From Oscillospiraceae bacterium UBA6370 (lineage in GTDB: Bacteria; Bacillota; Clostridia; Oscillospirales; Oscillospiraceae), in contig DJRC01000079.1 in NCBI GenBank assembly GCA_002437735.1, positions 1 to 26,646 on the forward strand: DNA of 26,646 nt, in the 5' to 3' direction. The notes beneath the pieces were generated by a model. That model searched no databases. It was given only the letters and a program-made list of their open reading frames with translations, and was not told the DNA's origin. A program made the translations under genes and the position numbers. The stretch's first letter is position 1. Every line of letters starts with the position of its first letter. Of this stretch, positions 17,341 to 23,555 are shown piece by piece.

Positions 17341-17372
17341 AAATCGCTTCCCTGATCGGGAAGCGATTTTTT
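17341..17372. terminator. Terminator between the SGNH gene and the symporter gene
   Basis: A 12-bp stem (17341-17352 with 17358-17369, AAATCGCTTCCC/GGGAAGCGATTT) with a 5-nt loop is followed by TTT on the plus strand and flanked by an A-run on the left. It can serve both converging genes. Confidence 0.85.
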
Positions 17373-17393
17373 ATCTGCTGTTTTCGGGAGGAA

Positions 17394-18797
17394 TTACTCC
17401 CAGCGGTCCGCCTCGGGCGTGCCGTTCACATGCTTGACGACCATACCCGTCAGGGCAAAGAGGGCGATGGCGTTGGGGATGACCATGAGGTTATTGAACA
17501 TATCGCTCAGCTCCCACACGAGGTCGCTGGAGGTCAGCGTGCCGAGGAAGATGAACACCAGCGCGATGACGGTGTAGACGACCGTGGACTTCTGACCGAA
17601 GAGGTAGGCCATGTTGATTTTGCCGAAGAGGTTCCAGCCGAGGATGGTGGAGAAGGCGAAGAAGAACAGGCAGACCGCGACGAACATCGCGCCCGCGCTC
17701 TCACCGAAGACGACGCCGAAGGCGGTCTGGGCAAGGTTGGTCTTCTTGAGCACGTCCTGCGCCGCAGCCGCGCCGCAGCCGTGGAGCGGGCCGCCCTCGG
17801 TGTAGAGGGTGGAGATGATGACGAGGGCATTGAGGGTGAGGACCACGAAGGTGTCAATGAACACGCCGATCATGGCGACGACGCCCTGCTGGTGAGGGTT
17901 CTTGACGTTGGCCTGCGCGTGGGCGTGGGGCGTGGAGCCCATACCGGCCTCATTGGAGAACAGACCGCGCTTCGCGCCCTGAGAGAGGGCGATCTTCAGC
18001 GCCGCGCCGAAGCCGCCGCCGATAATCGCCTGTGGGGCAAAGGCGTATTTAAAAATCATGCCGAAGGTCGCGGGAATGTACTTGATGCGGGCGATGAGGA
18101 CAATCAGACCGCCGAGCAGGAAGATGGCCGCCATGATGGGCACGACCTTCTCGGTCACGGAGGCAAGACGCTGCACGCCGCCGAGGAAGATGAAGCCGCA
18201 GATGGCAACGAGTACCACGCCGATGATCCACGTCGGCACGTTGAAGGCGTTGGAGAAGGTCTCACCGATGGAGTTGGACTGCACCATGCAGCCGAAGAAG
18301 CCGAGCGCCAGAATGATGGCGACGGCGAAGAAGCCTGCGAGGAACTTGCCGAAGCCGCCCTTGAAGGCGGTGGTGATGTAGTAAACAGGGCCGCCGAGGA
18401 CGTTGCCGTCCTTATCCACGGTGCGCGTTTCCTGCGCGAGCGTGGCTTCCGCGTAGATGGTCGCCATGCCGAGGAAGGCGATGACCCACATCCAGAAGAT
18501 GGCGCCGGGGCCGCCGGTGAGGATCGCGCCGGACGCGCCGACGATGTTGCCGGTGCCGACCTGCGCCGCGATGGCGGTGGCGAGCGCCTGGAAGGAGCTC
18601 ATGCCGCTCTCCTGCTTTCCGCCGCGGAGACTGAGGCTGCCGAACACGCTGTTCCAGCCCTCCTTGAAGTGACGGACCTGCACGAAGCGGGTCTTGATGG
18701 AGTACCACAGACCAACGGCGATGAGCAGCGCGACCAGAATGTAGTCGGACAGGTAGCCGTTGATCTTCTGCACAATGGGGAGAAGTGCTTCAGTCAT
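17394..18797 (-). CDS. Alanine/glycine:cation symporter (AGCS family, AlsT-like)
   Basis: A 467-residue sodium- or proton-coupled amino-acid carrier of the inner membrane. SSFQALATAIAAQVGTGNIVG (about 67-87) is the AGCS signature, followed by GGPGAIFWMWVIAFLG and AEATLAQ. About ten further hydrophobic helices follow, with NEAGMGSTPHAHA in the second half. The glycine riboswitch in its leader indicates that glycine is the physiological signal and probably a substrate. The start at 18795-18797 has AGGAGG upstream. The frame stays open for 48 more codons upstream, but these cross the ribosome site and two terminators and are not part of the protein. It is transcribed alone. Confidence 0.95.
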   Translation of the reverse strand: MTEALLPIVQKINGYLSDYILVALLIAVGLWYSIKTRFVQVRHFKEGWNSVFGSLSLRGGKQESGMSSFQALATAIAAQVGTGNIVGASGAILTGGPGAIFWMWVIAFLGMATIYAEATLAQETRTVDKDGNVLGGPVYYITTAFKGGFGKFLAGFFAVAIILALGFFGCMVQSNSIGETFSNAFNVPTWIIGVVLVAICGFIFLGGVQRLASVTEKVVPIMAAIFLLGGLIVLIARIKYIPATFGMIFKYAFAPQAIIGGGFGAALKIALSQGAKRGLFSNEAGMGSTPHAHAQANVKNPHQQGVVAMIGVFIDTFVVLTLNALVIISTLYTEGGPLHGCGAAAAQDVLKKTNLAQTAFGVVFGESAGAMFVAVCLFFFAFSTILGWNLFGKINMAYLFGQKSTVVYTVIALVFIFLGTLTSSDLVWELSDMFNNLMVIPNAIALFALTGMVVKHVNGTPEADRWE

Positions 18798-18862
18798 GGG
18801 AAATTTCCTCCTAAAAATGTAGTGCCCCGCTTTTCTTCCTCCTCTCGCTTTGCAGGCAAAGC

Positions 18863-18896
18863 AAAAAACAGGGCCGCCGAAGAAATCGACAGCCCT
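18863..18896 (-). terminator. Second leader terminator upstream of the symporter gene
   Basis: On the minus strand AGGGC pairs with GCCCT (18892-18896 with 18870-18874), continued inward by TGTCGA/TCGGCG with two G-U pairs and a 5-nt loop, giving an 11-bp stem. G and TTTTTT (18863-18868) follow. It lies about 65 nt before the start codon and after the first terminator. Confidence 0.65.
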
Positions 18897-18916
18897 AATC
18901 CAAATTCCCATCCATG

Positions 18917-18959
18917 AAAAAACAGCGCAGCAAAACCGCATAGCGGTTTCCTGCCCTGT
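18917..18959 (-). terminator. First leader terminator (glycine riboswitch expression platform)
   Basis: On the minus strand a long stem forms from ACAG/CTGT, GCAG/CTGC and AAACCGC/GCGGTTT with small internal loops (18922-18959) and a TAT apical loop, followed by TTTTTT. It starts immediately after the conserved 3' part of the glycine aptamer, and its lower left arm can also join the outer aptamer pairing. Confidence 0.75.
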
Positions 18960-19080
18960 CTTCTTTGCCTGAGAGATTCAGCCCGCGCGGGGCCTTACAC
19001 CTTCGGCACTCATTGCTGAGATTTTCCAGAGCCATCTCCACCCCCAGTCTCCCTGCGGATTCAAGGGGCTTCTACGAACT
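18953..19080 (-). promoter_or_regulatory. Glycine riboswitch (single aptamer)
   Basis: On the minus strand the conserved 3' part CTGAATCTCTCAGGCAAAG, the central TGCCGAAGG and the 5' strand GCAGGGAGAC are all present in the order of the gcvT-type glycine aptamer. P1 pairs GGGAGA (19049-19054) with TCTCTC. Only one complete aptamer is visible; the roughly 25 nt upstream might hold a remnant of a second. A GCCC (in the 19065-19070 region) and a GGGC (18953-18956) could extend P1; the latter belongs to the first terminator, so ligand binding might prevent termination. The direction of control is inference. Confidence 0.9.
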
Positions 19081-19086
19081 AAGGAC

Positions 19087-19115
19087 AGGATACCCATTTT
19101 TTCGCCGCTTGTCAA
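19087..19115 (-). promoter_or_regulatory. Promoter of the riboswitch-symporter transcript
   Basis: The minus strand has a perfect TTGACA (19110-19115) and TATCCT (19087-19092) separated by 17 bp, with the start near 19080. The leader is therefore about 280 nt long. Confidence 0.75.
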
Positions 19116-19149
19116 CAGGGATTTTAACGCGCTCTGAACGAGGAACGGA

Positions 19150-19176
19150 GAAAACGGCTGCAAAGCAGCCGTTTTC
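19150..19176 (-). terminator. Probable terminator of the PPC/methyltransferase operon
   Basis: A perfect 12-bp stem, 19150-19161 with 19165-19176 (GAAAACGGCTGC/GCAGCCGTTTTC), has an AAA loop. On the minus strand the T-run is partly in the stem (TTTTCTCC). The plus side is richer in T (TTTTCTTTCTCTTTTT), but no plus-strand gene precedes it. The 96 bp between it and the PPC stop hold nothing I recognise. Confidence 0.6.
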
Positions 19177-19272
19177 TTTCTCTTTTTCAGAAATTGTTCA
19201 AATCCGCCAAATTTTTCTCTTTTTCGCGCCCGGATTCGGCGATGTATTTAAGTTTTCTATCGAAAATACAGA

Positions 19273-19680
19273 TCAATTAGAAATGTCTATCTTTTTTTGG
19301 ATCGCCAGTTCCTCGTAGCCGGTCGTCTCGTCGCGCTCGCGGGTAAAGACGGTGTCCGGCAGCTCGGCGAGAACGATCTCCGCTGTGGTGTTCACGAGGC
19401 AGCCGGGGCGCAGGTGTCCGCCGAACACACTCAGATCACGGCGGGCAAAGCTCGCGTGCAGGTGGCTGCCGTGCTCGCTGACGGTGCCCATGAGCGAGAC
19501 GATCTCCACGTCCTCCGTGCCGCTTTGCACATCGACGCCGCTCGCGTCGCGCAGCTCCCAGCGGTAGACGCAGCCGACGGCGGAGAGCACGACGCCTGCG
19601 GCGATACGGTGCGCGGAGGCATAGCGTTGGATGCTCTCATACAGATCGTCGCCGCGATGCAGGCGAAAGCAATGGTACAT
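19273..19680 (-). CDS. PPC-domain (DUF296) protein
   Basis: A 135-residue single-domain protein. GDDLYESIQRYASAHRI, GVVLSAVGCV, EIVSLMGTVS and HLHASFARRDLSVFGGHL match the PPC/DUF296 fold, which in plants is part of AT-hook DNA-binding proteins and in bacteria stands alone as a trimer with conserved histidines. The bacterial function is not established; it is often called a DNA-binding protein only by homology. The start has AAGGAG upstream, and the gene begins 12 nt after the methyltransferase stop, so the two are co-transcribed. Confidence 0.88.
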   Translation of the reverse strand: MYHCFRLHRGDDLYESIQRYASAHRIAAGVVLSAVGCVYRWELRDASGVDVQSGTEDVEIVSLMGTVSEHGSHLHASFARRDLSVFGGHLRPGCLVNTTAEIVLAELPDTVFTRERDETTGYEELAIQKKIDISN

Positions 19681-19692
19681 GGCGCTTCTCCT

Positions 19693-20922
19693 TTACACCA
19701 CCTGAAAGAGGTAGAATTTGAGGTAGTCCGTTTCCGGCACGTTCCAAAGGATCGGATGGTCGGGGGACTGCTGACGGGCCTCGATCTGACGCAGCTCCAC
19801 GCCCGCGTCCAGCGCGGCGGAGCGCAGCATTTTTTCAAACAGCTCGCTCGGCATGAAGTGGCTGCACGAGGCGGTGGCAAAGTAGCCGCCGCGCGGCAGC
19901 AGCCGCAGGGCGCGGAGGTTGATGTCCTTATAGCCGCGCTCGGCGCTCTTCACCGTCTTGCGCGACTTGGTGAAGGCCGGCGGGTCAAGGATGATGAAGT
20001 CATACGGCTTGCCGCCCTTTTTCTCCAGCTCGGTGAGAAGGTCGAACACGTCCGCGGTTAGGAAGTCCATGCGGCCCTCCAGCCCATTGCGTACGGCGTT
20101 CGAGCGGGCCATATCGATGGCGCTCTGTGAGATGTCCACGGCAGTGACGTGCTCCGCGCCGCCCCGCGCGGCGTTGAGCGCAAAGGAGCCGGTGTGGGTG
20201 AAGCAGTCGAGCACGCGGCGGCTGCGGGCAAGGCGCGCGACCGCGAGGCGGTTGTACTTCTGGTCGAGGAAGAAGCCGGTCTTTTGGCCGTTCTCCACGT
20301 CCACACGGTAATAGACACCGTTCTCGCAGATCTCCGTTACAGCACTCGCGGGCGCCTCCCTGCCTCCGAGCGAGAACCAGCCCTTCCCCTGCTCCATGCC
20401 CTCAAGGGCGCGGATCGCCGCGTCGTTGCGCTCGTAAACGCCGTCGATCACAACGCCGTCCTCGGCGAGAACCTCGACGAGCAGCGGAAAAAGCATCGCC
20501 TTGATGCGCTCCATGCCGACGGAGAGCGTCTGCGTGACGAGCAGGCTTTCAAAGCGGTCCACCGTCAGGCCGGGGAAGCCGTCCGCCTCACCGAAGATGA
20601 CGCGGCAGCAGGAGACGTCCGCGCCCATGACGGTCTTGCGGTAGTCCCAGGCGTAGCGGATGCGGCGGCGCCAGAAGTCCGCGTCGAAGCGGTCGTTCGC
20701 GTTGCGGGAGAGCAGGCGGATGCGGATCTTGCTCTCGCGGGAGAAAAAGCCGCTGCCAAGGTATTTCCCTTTCTCGCTCACCGCGTCCACGAGCGCGCCG
20801 TTTTCCACGCCCTCGGGCGCGGAGACGATCTCCTGCGCGTAGATCCACGGGTGGCCGCCCTCGACCCAGCGGGTCCCCTTGGCGGTGATGGTGAAGCGGG
20901 GATAGGCTCTTTCTGTTTTCAT
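19693..20922 (-). CDS. Class I SAM-dependent 23S rRNA methyltransferase, RlmI/YccW type
   Basis: A 409-residue protein. An N-terminal PUA-like domain (about 8-80: GTRWVEGGHPWIYAQEI, SEKGKYLGSGFF) is followed by an EEHEE region and a Rossmann methyltransferase domain. That domain has GQKTGFFLDQKYNR, the SAM loop VLDCFTHTGSFALNAARGGA, acidic AVDIS, and the catalytic-site motif LDPPAFTKS, with SCSHFM near the end. This is the layout of RlmI, which makes 5-methylcytosine in 23S rRNA. The family also contains members with other targets, so the exact base is not assigned. The start at 20920-20922 has GGAAGG/GCAGG upstream. It has its own promoter and precedes the PPC gene. Confidence 0.92.
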   Translation of the reverse strand: MKTERAYPRFTITAKGTRWVEGGHPWIYAQEIVSAPEGVENGALVDAVSEKGKYLGSGFFSRESKIRIRLLSRNANDRFDADFWRRRIRYAWDYRKTVMGADVSCCRVIFGEADGFPGLTVDRFESLLVTQTLSVGMERIKAMLFPLLVEVLAEDGVVIDGVYERNDAAIRALEGMEQGKGWFSLGGREAPASAVTEICENGVYYRVDVENGQKTGFFLDQKYNRLAVARLARSRRVLDCFTHTGSFALNAARGGAEHVTAVDISQSAIDMARSNAVRNGLEGRMDFLTADVFDLLTELEKKGGKPYDFIILDPPAFTKSRKTVKSAERGYKDINLRALRLLPRGGYFATASCSHFMPSELFEKMLRSAALDAGVELRQIEARQQSPDHPILWNVPETDYLKFYLFQVV

Positions 20923-20954
20923 GGCGTGACCTGCCTTCCTGAGATTCTCGGAAA

Positions 20955-20983
20955 ACTATAGCACAGGGCAGGAGAAAAGGCAA
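20955..20983 (-). promoter_or_regulatory. Promoter of the methyltransferase/PPC operon
   Basis: On the minus strand TTGCCT (20978-20983) and TATAGT (20955-20960) are 17 bp apart, with the start near 20948. The -35 coincides with the 3' arm of the argR terminator. Confidence 0.55.
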
Positions 20984-21002
20984 GGCGGACGCCTTGCCTT
21001 TT
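20975..21002 (-). terminator. Intrinsic terminator of argR
   Basis: A perfect 12-bp stem, 20975-20986 with 20991-21002 (AAAAGGCAAGGC/GCCTTGCCTTTT), has a 4-nt loop. It begins 11 nt after the argR stop on the minus strand and ends in TTTTCT. Confidence 0.8.
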
Positions 21003-21013
21003 CCGATCGTTTT

Positions 21014-21469
21014 TTACTTGCACAGTCCGCTCAGCTCCTCGCAGAAGCTCTGCGCCGAGGCCTCATCCCGCATGACGACGAGCACCGTGTCGTCGCCGCA
21101 GACGCAGCCGATCATGGCGGGCAGGTCGTCCATCGCGTCGAAGGCCGCGCCCGCCGCGCTGGCAAGACCCGGCATCGTCTTGAGGACCACAAGGTTCTGC
21201 GCGTAATCTACGCTCAGACTGCACTCGCGCAGGATGCGTTGGAGCCGGTCGTTAAAGTCGTAGCCCGTCGAGCGCGCCGAGGAGGCGTAGCGGTAGCGTC
21301 CGCCGCCGCACGGCTCTTTATACAGGTGCAGCTGCTTGATGTCGCGGGAAACGGTCGCCTGTGTGCTGGGGATGCCGCATTCGGAAAGTCGCTCGAGCAG
21401 CTCCTCCTGCGTTTCGATCGCATACTGCGTGATCAGTTCAAGGATCTTCTCCTGTCGCTTACTCTTCAT
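21014..21469 (-). CDS. argR: Arginine repressor
   Basis: A 151-residue transcription factor. The N-terminal winged helix-turn-helix contains IPSTQATVSRDIKQL (33-47). The C-terminal domain, which forms hexamers and binds L-arginine, has AQNLVVLKTMPGLASAAGAAFD and IGCVCGDDTVLVVM. Length is normal for the family (about 150). With arginine bound it represses arginine biosynthesis genes and can activate catabolic ones. No arginine genes are in the window. The start at 21467-21469 has GGGGGTAGG upstream. Its promoter region carries a weak ARG-box-like sequence (21528-21541), which would fit autoregulation. Confidence 0.96.
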   Translation of the reverse strand: MKSKRQEKILELITQYAIETQEELLERLSECGIPSTQATVSRDIKQLHLYKEPCGGGRYRYASSARSTGYDFNDRLQRILRECSLSVDYAQNLVVLKTMPGLASAAGAAFDAMDDLPAMIGCVCGDDTVLVVMRDEASAQSFCEELSGLCK

Positions 21470-21513
21470 AGCCTACCCCCACCGTATGTTTTTTCATGCG
21501 TGGTCCTGTGGCT

Positions 21514-21542
21514 ATTATACTGTAATATCAAAAATTATGCAA
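21514..21542 (-). promoter_or_regulatory. Promoter of argR
   Basis: On the minus strand TTGCAT (21537-21542) and a perfect TATAAT (21514-21519) are 17 bp apart. The start would be near 21507, giving a leader of about 38 nt. The spacer and -35 overlap TGCATAATTTTTGA, resembling an ARG box. Confidence 0.7.
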
Positions 21543-21560
21543 CGATGTATGCAAAAATAA

Positions 21561-21603
21561 CCGTTCACTGGCACACGCGGCACACGCCGCGCGGAAATCA
21601 GTG
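21561..21603 (-). terminator. Possible terminator of alr
   Basis: CACTG (minus strand, around the alr stop) can pair with CAGTG (21566-21570 with 21599-21603), enclosing a 6-bp GC hairpin (21576-21581 with 21586-21591). The T-run TTATTTTTGC starts about 8 nt after the outer stem. The shape is imperfect, so confidence is low. Confidence 0.35.
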
Positions 21604-22728
21604 GAATACGCGGGCGACGCGGTGCATCAGCGCGGAGGTCAGGCCGCAGCCCTCGTCGTCGCCGATGAGGTTCGCCGTTTCCTGCGAGGAGAGGAAGTTG
21701 CCGTCGCTGTCGTAGCCGAAGAAGGTGATCTCGTCGCCGACCTTGGCATCCTCCACGCCGGTGACATCCACGAAGCACTGGTCCATGCAGCAGGCCAGCA
21801 GCGGGCAGCGCTTGCCGCCCACGAGCACCGGCGCGTGGCAGGCCACGAGCTTTTCGTTCAGGCCGTCGCCGTAGCCGACGCCAACGGTCGCCACGACGGT
21901 ATCCTTATCCAGAACGTACTTGCCGAAGTAGGCGAGCGAGTCGCCCGCGCGGCGCTGCTTGACGTTGGTGAGATAGCTGCGCCAGGAAACGACCTCCTGA
22001 ATGTTTCCGAGCGGCTTTTTCGGATGGTCCATATAGAGCCGGCGGCCAATGCGCACGGCGTCAAGCGCGTACTGCGGGAAGAGCTCGGAGCTCTCCGAGG
22101 CGCTGATGTGGCACATCGGGACCGGAATGCCCGCCGCCTTGAGCTGCTCCACGCCGGCAAGCAGCCTCTGATACTGCGTCTCGCAGACCTCGGCGTTGCC
22201 GGGCCACGCGAAATGGGAGAACGCGCCGGTGACACGGACCCACTCCTGCGCCGCCTTGAGCTCCCCGATCAGCGCGGCGAGCTCCTCGCCCGGCTCCACG
22301 CCGATGCGGTGCATACCGGTCTCCAGCTTGATCTGCACGTTCAGCGGCTTGCTCTGCGCCTTGCAGAGCTCCGCAAGCTCCGGCACCATGCCGAGGCGCG
22401 AGACGGTCACGGTTAGGTCACATTCGACCGCAGGCGCATACTGGAACGGCAGCGTGCTGCCCATGATCAAGATGTCCTGACGGATGCCCTCACGGCGCAG
22501 CGTCACGCCCTCGGAGACGTTGGCGACGGCAAAGCAGCCGATCTCCGGAAAGGCGCTGAGCGTCCGCGCGACGCCGACCATCCCCATGCCGTAGGCGTCA
22601 TCCTTGACGACGGGGATGAGCTTCGTCCCCGCCGGGAGTGAGCGCAGGATCGTGCGCACGTTTTCACGCAGCTTGTCGGTATCAATGATCAGGCTTGAGT
22701 TGTTGAGCACTCCGTAGGTCGTATTCAT
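21598..22728 (-). CDS. alr: Alanine racemase (PLP-dependent, fold type III)
   Basis: A 376-residue enzyme interconverting L- and D-alanine for peptidoglycan. The PLP lysine is Lys42 in VVKDDAYGMG (the usual form is VKANAYGHG). Arg141 in TGMHRIG, Tyr286 in VGYGDG (usually GYADG) and CMDQ (314-317) match the active-site motifs. The motif changes (DDAYGMG, GYGDG, IGRRLYMDHP) mark it as a divergent branch; racemisation of serine or another amino acid cannot be excluded. The start at 22726-22728 has GAGG 8 nt upstream. It is transcribed alone from a leader of about 119 nt with two hairpins. Confidence 0.92.
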   Translation of the reverse strand: MNTTYGVLNNSSLIIDTDKLRENVRTILRSLPAGTKLIPVVKDDAYGMGMVGVARTLSAFPEIGCFAVANVSEGVTLRREGIRQDILIMGSTLPFQYAPAVECDLTVTVSRLGMVPELAELCKAQSKPLNVQIKLETGMHRIGVEPGEELAALIGELKAAQEWVRVTGAFSHFAWPGNAEVCETQYQRLLAGVEQLKAAGIPVPMCHISASESSELFPQYALDAVRIGRRLYMDHPKKPLGNIQEVVSWRSYLTNVKQRRAGDSLAYFGKYVLDKDTVVATVGVGYGDGLNEKLVACHAPVLVGGKRCPLLACCMDQCFVDVTGVEDAKVGDEITFFGYDSDGNFLSSQETANLIGDDEGCGLTSALMHRVARVFH

Positions 22729-22749
22729 ATCCTATCCTCACTTCCCGCA

Positions 22750-22840
22750 CATCTCGCGAACGAGCCGAGATGCGCCCTTGTACTTTTGAGATTTCATTCG
22801 GTGCATACAGCCGTTTTGCGTATTTTCATTCTGTATATGC
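22750..22840 (-). promoter_or_regulatory. Structured 5' leader of alr with two hairpins
   Basis: On the minus strand the first hairpin pairs GCAT..ACAG (22831-22840, 2-nt bulge) with CTGTATGC (22803-22810). The second pairs CATCTCG (22766-22772) with CGAGATG (22750-22756) around a 9-nt loop, just before the ribosome site. I see no terminator and no match to a known riboswitch. Confidence 0.4.
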
Positions 22841-22853
22841 TCGATGTTTTTGT

Positions 22854-22882
22854 ATTTTATCTCTTTTCTTTTTAGATTGCAA
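22854..22882 (-). promoter_or_regulatory. Promoter of alr
   Basis: On the minus strand TTGCAA (22877-22882) and TAAAAT (22854-22859) are separated by 17 bp, with the start near 22847. Confidence 0.6.
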
Positions 22883-22966
22883 GTCTCTTCTGCATCTGCA
22901 ACGGATTCTTGTCATTTTGCATAAGAAAATTTAATTATTGTGTGCGAATTTTGAATATCAAACCGA

Positions 22967-22995
22967 TTGACTTTGCATGAATATCCTCTTATACT
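22967..22995 (+). promoter_or_regulatory. Promoter in the alr-secG gap, reading toward secG
   Basis: TTGACT (22967-22972) and TATACT (22990-22995) are 17 bp apart, matching five of six consensus bases in each box. The start would be near 23002, about 250 nt before secG and just before a strong RNA fold. Confidence 0.7.
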
Positions 22996-23001
22996 ATGTC
23001 A

Positions 23002-23148
23002 TCATCTTGATTTGCGAATATAAATTCATATTCACCCGCTACCGAGGAAACTCCGGCACCCCCCATCCCGATCTTCCTTCCCGCCGGAGCTTACTGCGAA
23101 TGTGCAAGGTCCCTTGAGACTTTGCACATTCGCTGCGTTTTGGGTGAA
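23002..23148 (+). ncRNA. Candidate structured RNA or long secG leader with a three-way junction
   Basis: A 7-bp closing stem (TTCACCC 23031-23037 with GGGTGAA 23142-23148) encloses two hairpins. One is a 7-bp GC stem (CTCCGGC 23051-23057 with GCCGGAG 23083-23089) with a 25-nt pyrimidine-rich loop. The other is a 16-bp stem (23096-23111 with 23118-23133, one G-U pair, 6-nt loop). Upstream, GAATAT (23016-23021) can pair with ATATTC (23028-23033) and would compete with the closing stem. A good promoter ends about 35 nt before the closing stem. I find no open reading frame and no clear terminator before the secG promoter. It may be a separate RNA or a regulatory leader. It matches no family I know. 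Confidence 0.5.
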
Positions 23149-23165
23149 AAACTGCTAATTTCCGC

Positions 23166-23194
23166 TTGCTTTTTGCCCGGGACTGTGGTATGAT
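23166..23194 (+). promoter_or_regulatory. Promoter of secG
   Basis: TTGCTT (23166-23171) and TATGAT (23189-23194) are 17 bp apart, with a TGn extension of the -10. The start is near 23201 and the leader about 50 nt. It lies downstream of the structured element, so secG could be read from two promoters. Confidence 0.65.
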
Positions 23195-23251
23195 TACATC
23201 CTGTGAATACAGCGCGTTCTGCGTTTATCAACTGATTGGAGGTCTCCTGTT

Positions 23252-23479
23252 ATGGAACTGTTTATCACCATTCTTCAGCTTATCTGTGGTCTGATCGTCA
23301 TTGGCATCGTGCTCTTCCAGAGCGGCAAGTCCGCCGGTCTGAGCGGCGCCATCGGCGGCGTGGCCGATTCCTTTATGGCGAAGAACAAGGCCAAGAGCAT
23401 GGACGCCAAACTCGCCCGCGCGACCAAGTGGGTCGGCGCTGCGTTCATCGTCTTGACGCTCGTTCTCAACATGCTGTAA
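23252..23479 (+). CDS. secG: Preprotein translocase subunit SecG
   Basis: A 75-residue membrane protein of the SecYEG channel, helping SecA-driven protein export. Two transmembrane helices (about 3-22 and 56-75) flank a cytoplasmic loop with GKSAGLSGAIGG, the conserved SecG loop motif. Length fits Firmicutes SecG (about 75-80). The ATG at 23252 has GGAGG 9 nt upstream. In many Firmicutes secG is followed by rnr and smpB; here it stands alone, ended by a strong terminator. Confidence 0.95.
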   Translation: MELFITILQLICGLIVIGIVLFQSGKSAGLSGAIGGVADSFMAKNKAKSMDAKLARATKWVGAAFIVLTLVLNML

Positions 23480-23509
23480 TTTTTCGCGCATATTCGACAA
23501 ATCGTAATC

Positions 23510-23548
23510 AAAAAGAGCTGCCGAAGCCTCACTTCGGCAGCTCTTTTT
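23510..23548. terminator. Bidirectional terminator between secG and the deacetylase gene
   Basis: A perfect 17-bp stem, 23510-23526 with 23532-23548, has a 5-nt loop and A5/T5 ends, so it works in both directions. It lies between converging genes. Confidence 0.9.
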
Positions 23549-23555
23549 CTCTATC

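Noticed and set aside
18798..18941. In-frame 48-codon N-terminal extension of the symporter.
   Set aside because: It crosses the ribosome site and both leader terminators; the conserved family N-terminus begins at MTEALLP with AGGAGG upstream.
18955..19089. CCTGTC (19084-19089) is a perfect complement of GACAGG (18955-18960) and looked like the outer P1 of the glycine riboswitch.
   Set aside because: CCTGTC overlaps the -10 box (TATCCT) of a good promoter, so it would lie upstream of the transcription start.
23044..23060. GAGGAAACTCCGG resembles the conserved GAGGAAAGTCC region of RNase P RNA.
   Set aside because: The space before secG is only about 200 nt, the other conserved RNase P regions (such as ACAGAA..GGCTTA) are absent, and the fold seen is a three-way junction.
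23064..23089. The minus strand shows GGGAAGGAAG, recalling the SRP RNA domain IV loop.
   Set aside because: The pairing needed around the GGAA loop and the opposite AGG/AGC strand are missing, and no promoter precedes it on that strand.
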